Assembly: GCA_902766785.1 (NCBI GenBank)
Contig: CACXEO010000021.1
Coordinates: 1 to 33,969, forward strand
Source of the DNA: Oscillospiraceae bacterium
Lineage (GTDB): Bacteria > Bacillota > Clostridia > Oscillospirales > Ruminococcaceae
DNA length: 33,969 nt
Reading direction: 5' to 3'
The notes beneath the pieces were generated by a model. That model made no database searches. It saw nothing but the letters and a program-made list of their open reading frames with translations, and was not told where the DNA came from. Position numbers and translations under genes: made by a program. The number at the start of each line of letters is the position of its first letter. Position 1 is the first letter of the stretch. Of this stretch, positions 31,748 through 33,969 are shown one piece after another.

Positions 31748-33280
31748 ATGAAATACGAAAATCCGATTGTCCGCGGTTTTAATCCGGACCCCACCATCTG
31801 CCGGGTGGGCGAGGACTTTTACCTGCTGACTTCCACCTTTGAGTTTTTTCCGGGCGTGCCGATCTACCACAGCAAAAACCTTGTGAACTGGGAATTAAAG
31901 GGCTACTGCCTTAAGGATGAAAAGCACAACCCGCTTAAAGGGTGCCGCGCTTCCGGCGGTATCTATGCGCCGACCCTGCGGTATCATGACGGCCTGTTTT
32001 ATATGATCACTACTAACACCACCGGCGGTGGAAACTTTATTGTTTATACCGACGATTTGTTCGGCGAATGGTCTGACCCGATCTGGATCAAGCACCAGGG
32101 AATTGATCCGGACCTGTTCTGGGATGACGACGGAAAATGCTATTATACCGGAACTGGCGGGGAGGGGCCCGAGGGTTACGGCATCTATACTTGCGAAATT
32201 AATCCGAAAACCGGCGATATCCTCAGCGATGTCACCCTTCTTACCAAAGGCGGCGGCGGTGTCTTTGCCGAAGGCCCGCATCTTTATAAAATCGGCGGGA
32301 TGTATTATCTCATGCTGGCGGAAGGCGGCACTGAGTACGGTCATCATGAGACAATTTTCCGTGCTCCTTCTGTCAAAGGTCCGTGGGAGGCCTGTCCGCA
32401 CAACCCAATACTCAGCCACAGGGATACGATGTTTACTCCAATTAAATGTACAGGGCACGCTGATCTTGTTGAAGACCAGAACGGCAATTGGTGGATGGTT
32501 TCTCTTGGTATTCGCCCACTTACCATCAACGGCAGGGGAGTGATGCTCCACAACCTGGGGCGCGAGACCTTCCTGTCCCCGGTCGTCTGGGAGAACGGCT
32601 GGCCCGTCGTAGGAGACCACGGCAACCATCAGGCCGTGACTGACGCTCCGCTGCCGGGCCCGGTTCCAACGCCGATCGACCGGGATATTCGTGAGGATTT
32701 TGATTCTGACCGGTTCAATCTCAATTTAGCTTTTATCCGCAACCCTTATCCGGAACAGTATAAGCTGGATGCCGCAAACAGCAAACTGGTGATGTACGGC
32801 GGGGACAAAGACCTGTCCTGCCCCGATGATTCTCCGACTTTTGTTGGGATCCGCCAGTTTGAGTTTGCAATGCGTGCTTCCACAAGGCTTACGGTAAACG
32901 CTTTGGAAGCGGGACAGTATGCTGGTATTACCGCTTATTATAATGACAGCTATCATTATGAAATGTACCTGACCCGCAAGGACGACGGTTACTATGTCTG
33001 CTTCAACCGCAGAATCCACGACCTGGAGGCAGTTACCGTCTGCCATAAGGTGAACTATCAGGACGGAATTGATTTTAAAATTGAATCGGACAGCAGCTAT
33101 TACCGTTTCTATTATAAAACAAAGGGAACGGAGTTTACCCTTCTCGGCCAGGGAATTACAGCCGGCCTCTGTACGGAGGGCACCCATACCATGACCTTTA
33201 CCGGTACCCTTTTCGGCCTGTTTGCTGTGGATGCTACCGCTGAATTCGATTATTTTAATGTAGAAGAAATCAAAGATTAA
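31748..33280 (+). CDS. GH43 beta-xylosidase / alpha-L-arabinofuranosidase
   Basis: The 510-residue enzyme has the five-bladed propeller of GH43 (about 1-300) with the base D14 in FNPDPTI, the pKa-tuning D120 in GIDPDLFWDDDG and the acid E175 in FAEGPHLY. A C-terminal beta-sandwich (about 320-510), as in GH43 beta-xylosidases, follows. No signal peptide is seen, so it probably removes xylose or arabinose from imported oligosaccharides in the cytoplasm. I chose the ATG at 31748, since AAAGGA is 9 bases away; the in-frame ATG at 31730 has no site. Together with the GH8 gene it covers xylan fragments. Which of the two sugars it releases is not clear. Confidence 0.92.
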   Translation: MKYENPIVRGFNPDPTICRVGEDFYLLTSTFEFFPGVPIYHSKNLVNWELKGYCLKDEKHNPLKGCRASGGIYAPTLRYHDGLFYMITTNTTGGGNFIVYTDDLFGEWSDPIWIKHQGIDPDLFWDDDGKCYYTGTGGEGPEGYGIYTCEINPKTGDILSDVTLLTKGGGGVFAEGPHLYKIGGMYYLMLAEGGTEYGHHETIFRAPSVKGPWEACPHNPILSHRDTMFTPIKCTGHADLVEDQNGNWWMVSLGIRPLTINGRGVMLHNLGRETFLSPVVWENGWPVVGDHGNHQAVTDAPLPGPVPTPIDRDIREDFDSDRFNLNLAFIRNPYPEQYKLDAANSKLVMYGGDKDLSCPDDSPTFVGIRQFEFAMRASTRLTVNALEAGQYAGITAYYNDSYHYEMYLTRKDDGYYVCFNRRIHDLEAVTVCHKVNYQDGIDFKIESDSSYYRFYYKTKGTEFTLLGQGITAGLCTEGTHTMTFTGTLFGLFAVDATAEFDYFNVEEIKD

Positions 33281-33612
33281 CAGAATATCAATTTGGCAGG
33301 GCGCGTTTGATACGCGTCCTGCTTTTTTTGCGAAATTTAAAGGTGAAGAACACGATCGGTTTCTTTGAATTTGTATATTTTTACAATGATAATCTGCAAT
33401 TCTTGTGTATGTTTATGTAATTCGTTACAAGCGTTAATAGTAAAATTATGGTGTAATTATTAAATGTTTTTTATGCGTGTCAGAAGGAGATACCAATAGG
33501 TTATTTAATCCATCTCAAACACAATTATTTGGCGGTTTTTATTACTGATGGGAGGGAATTTCAGTATCTTGTTTTATGGCGAAAAAATAATTCAGAAAGC
33601 GGCGGAGTTCTT
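33281..33612. other. AT-rich gap after GH43
   Basis: Apart from the GH43 terminator this stretch holds no gene that I can support. It is visibly richer in A+T than the region before it. Short palindrome-free T/A tracts could carry promoters, for example TTACAA near 33425, but no well-spaced hexamer pair stands out. Confidence 0.5.
33296..33329 (+). terminator. terminator of the GH43 gene
   Basis: An 11-base stem (33296-33306 with 33312-33322, one G-U pair) with a 5-base loop ends in TTTTTTT. Confidence 0.88.
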
Positions 33613-33969
33613 ATGAAAGAGAATGGTGTTTCTTTAAACTCCAAAATATCCCGTTTAACTAAGGTTCAAAAACAAATGTGGGGACCCGGCGTTGATGGAA
33701 TGATTTTTTCAATTGGTTTTTGACATCCTATGTGGGATTTATAGTCGCCTTTCGCAACGGTACATTTGCTAGAAGAGTGTTGTTGATTATGACATTTATA
33801 TACGCGTCGGCTGTAGTAATTGTTTGGGCTCAATCACTTTTCCTGTGGGATGCCGGTAGAGGCATCAAGCAAATGAATTGAATATGGGTTTTCGTACTTT
33901 TTTGAACTTAGGAATCTTAAGAGTGTTCAATTTTTACAAGGTGAATATTGGATTTCTGAAAACTCCTTT
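33613..33969 (+). pseudogene. decayed small membrane-protein gene, cut by the window edge
   Basis: From ATG 33613 (GGAG 5 bases upstream) a frame reads MKENGVSLNSKIS and stops at 33721-33723. If one T is added to the T run near 33704-33709, the frame continues as NWFLTSYVGFIVAFRNG and a hydrophobic MTFIYASAVVIVWAQSLFLW to a stop at 33879-33881. The next frame then stays open to the edge (IEYGFSYFFELRNLKSVQF). This looks like one membrane protein with two frameshifts, either decayed or misread. I do not recognise the family. Confidence 0.3.

Noticed and set aside
1..33969. CRISPR arrays, insertion sequences, phage or conjugation genes
   Set aside because: I saw no regular spaced repeats, transposase or integrase motifs, or long terminal inverted repeats.

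Overview
The window looks like a chromosomal segment of an anaerobic, spore-forming Clostridia bacterium, most likely of the Oscillospiraceae/Ruminococcaceae type. This is inferred from an IspH-ribosomal protein S1 fusion (a clostridial arrangement), a SpoIIQ-like M23 protein, a DUF4358 lipoprotein, good AGGAGG ribosome binding sites, alternative GTG/TTG starts and sigma-A promoters. I see no phage, insertion sequence, CRISPR array or rRNA gene.

Layout. 1-500: a possible short minus-strand RNA and a tRNA-Pro(UGG) unit with its own promoter and terminator. 657-2014: a SpoIIQ-like protein, then a convergent DUF4358 lipoprotein gene. 2303-4717: a serC-serA serine biosynthesis operon. 4760-6266: a DivIVA-like coiled-coil gene overlapping a lone fumarate hydratase beta-type subunit gene. 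6290-8425: a 652-residue uncharacterised six-hairpin (alpha/alpha barrel) protein. 8448-14058: an RpiR regulator followed by overlapping genes for a BaiN/HI0933-like flavoprotein, cmk, plsC and ispH-rpsA. 14079-15299: nth and a frameshifted P-loop kinase gene. 15391-19240, minus strand: a GH63-like glycosidase, a GH8 exo-oligoxylanase and a ROK sugar kinase. 19425-21415: asnB. 21425-24355: an AraC/GyrI-like regulator divergent from two tandem aldo/keto reductases. 24500-25350: a DUF4867 gene with its own promoter and terminator. 25405-28945: a heterodimeric ABC exporter. 28955-33329: a GH2 beta-mannosidase behind a structured leader, then a GH43 beta-xylosidase/arabinofuranosidase. 33330-33969: an AT-rich edge with a decayed gene.

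How it fits together. The glycoside hydrolases (GH8, GH43, GH2, GH63-like and perhaps the 652-residue protein) all lack signal peptides, so they probably finish the breakdown of imported xylo- and manno-oligosaccharides in the cytoplasm. The ROK kinase could phosphorylate the hexoses released. No sugar importer is in the window. Lipid, nucleotide, isoprenoid and translation genes form the housekeeping core between them.

The most interesting signals are: a strong in-frame Shine-Dalgarno and ATG inside the IspH-S1 gene, which could give free S1 as a second product; a sharply AT-rich patch in the IspH half; a promoter-hairpin-gene arrangement ahead of the beta-mannosidase that looks like an attenuator; the uncharacterised six-hairpin protein; and two compensating frameshifts in the kinase gene.
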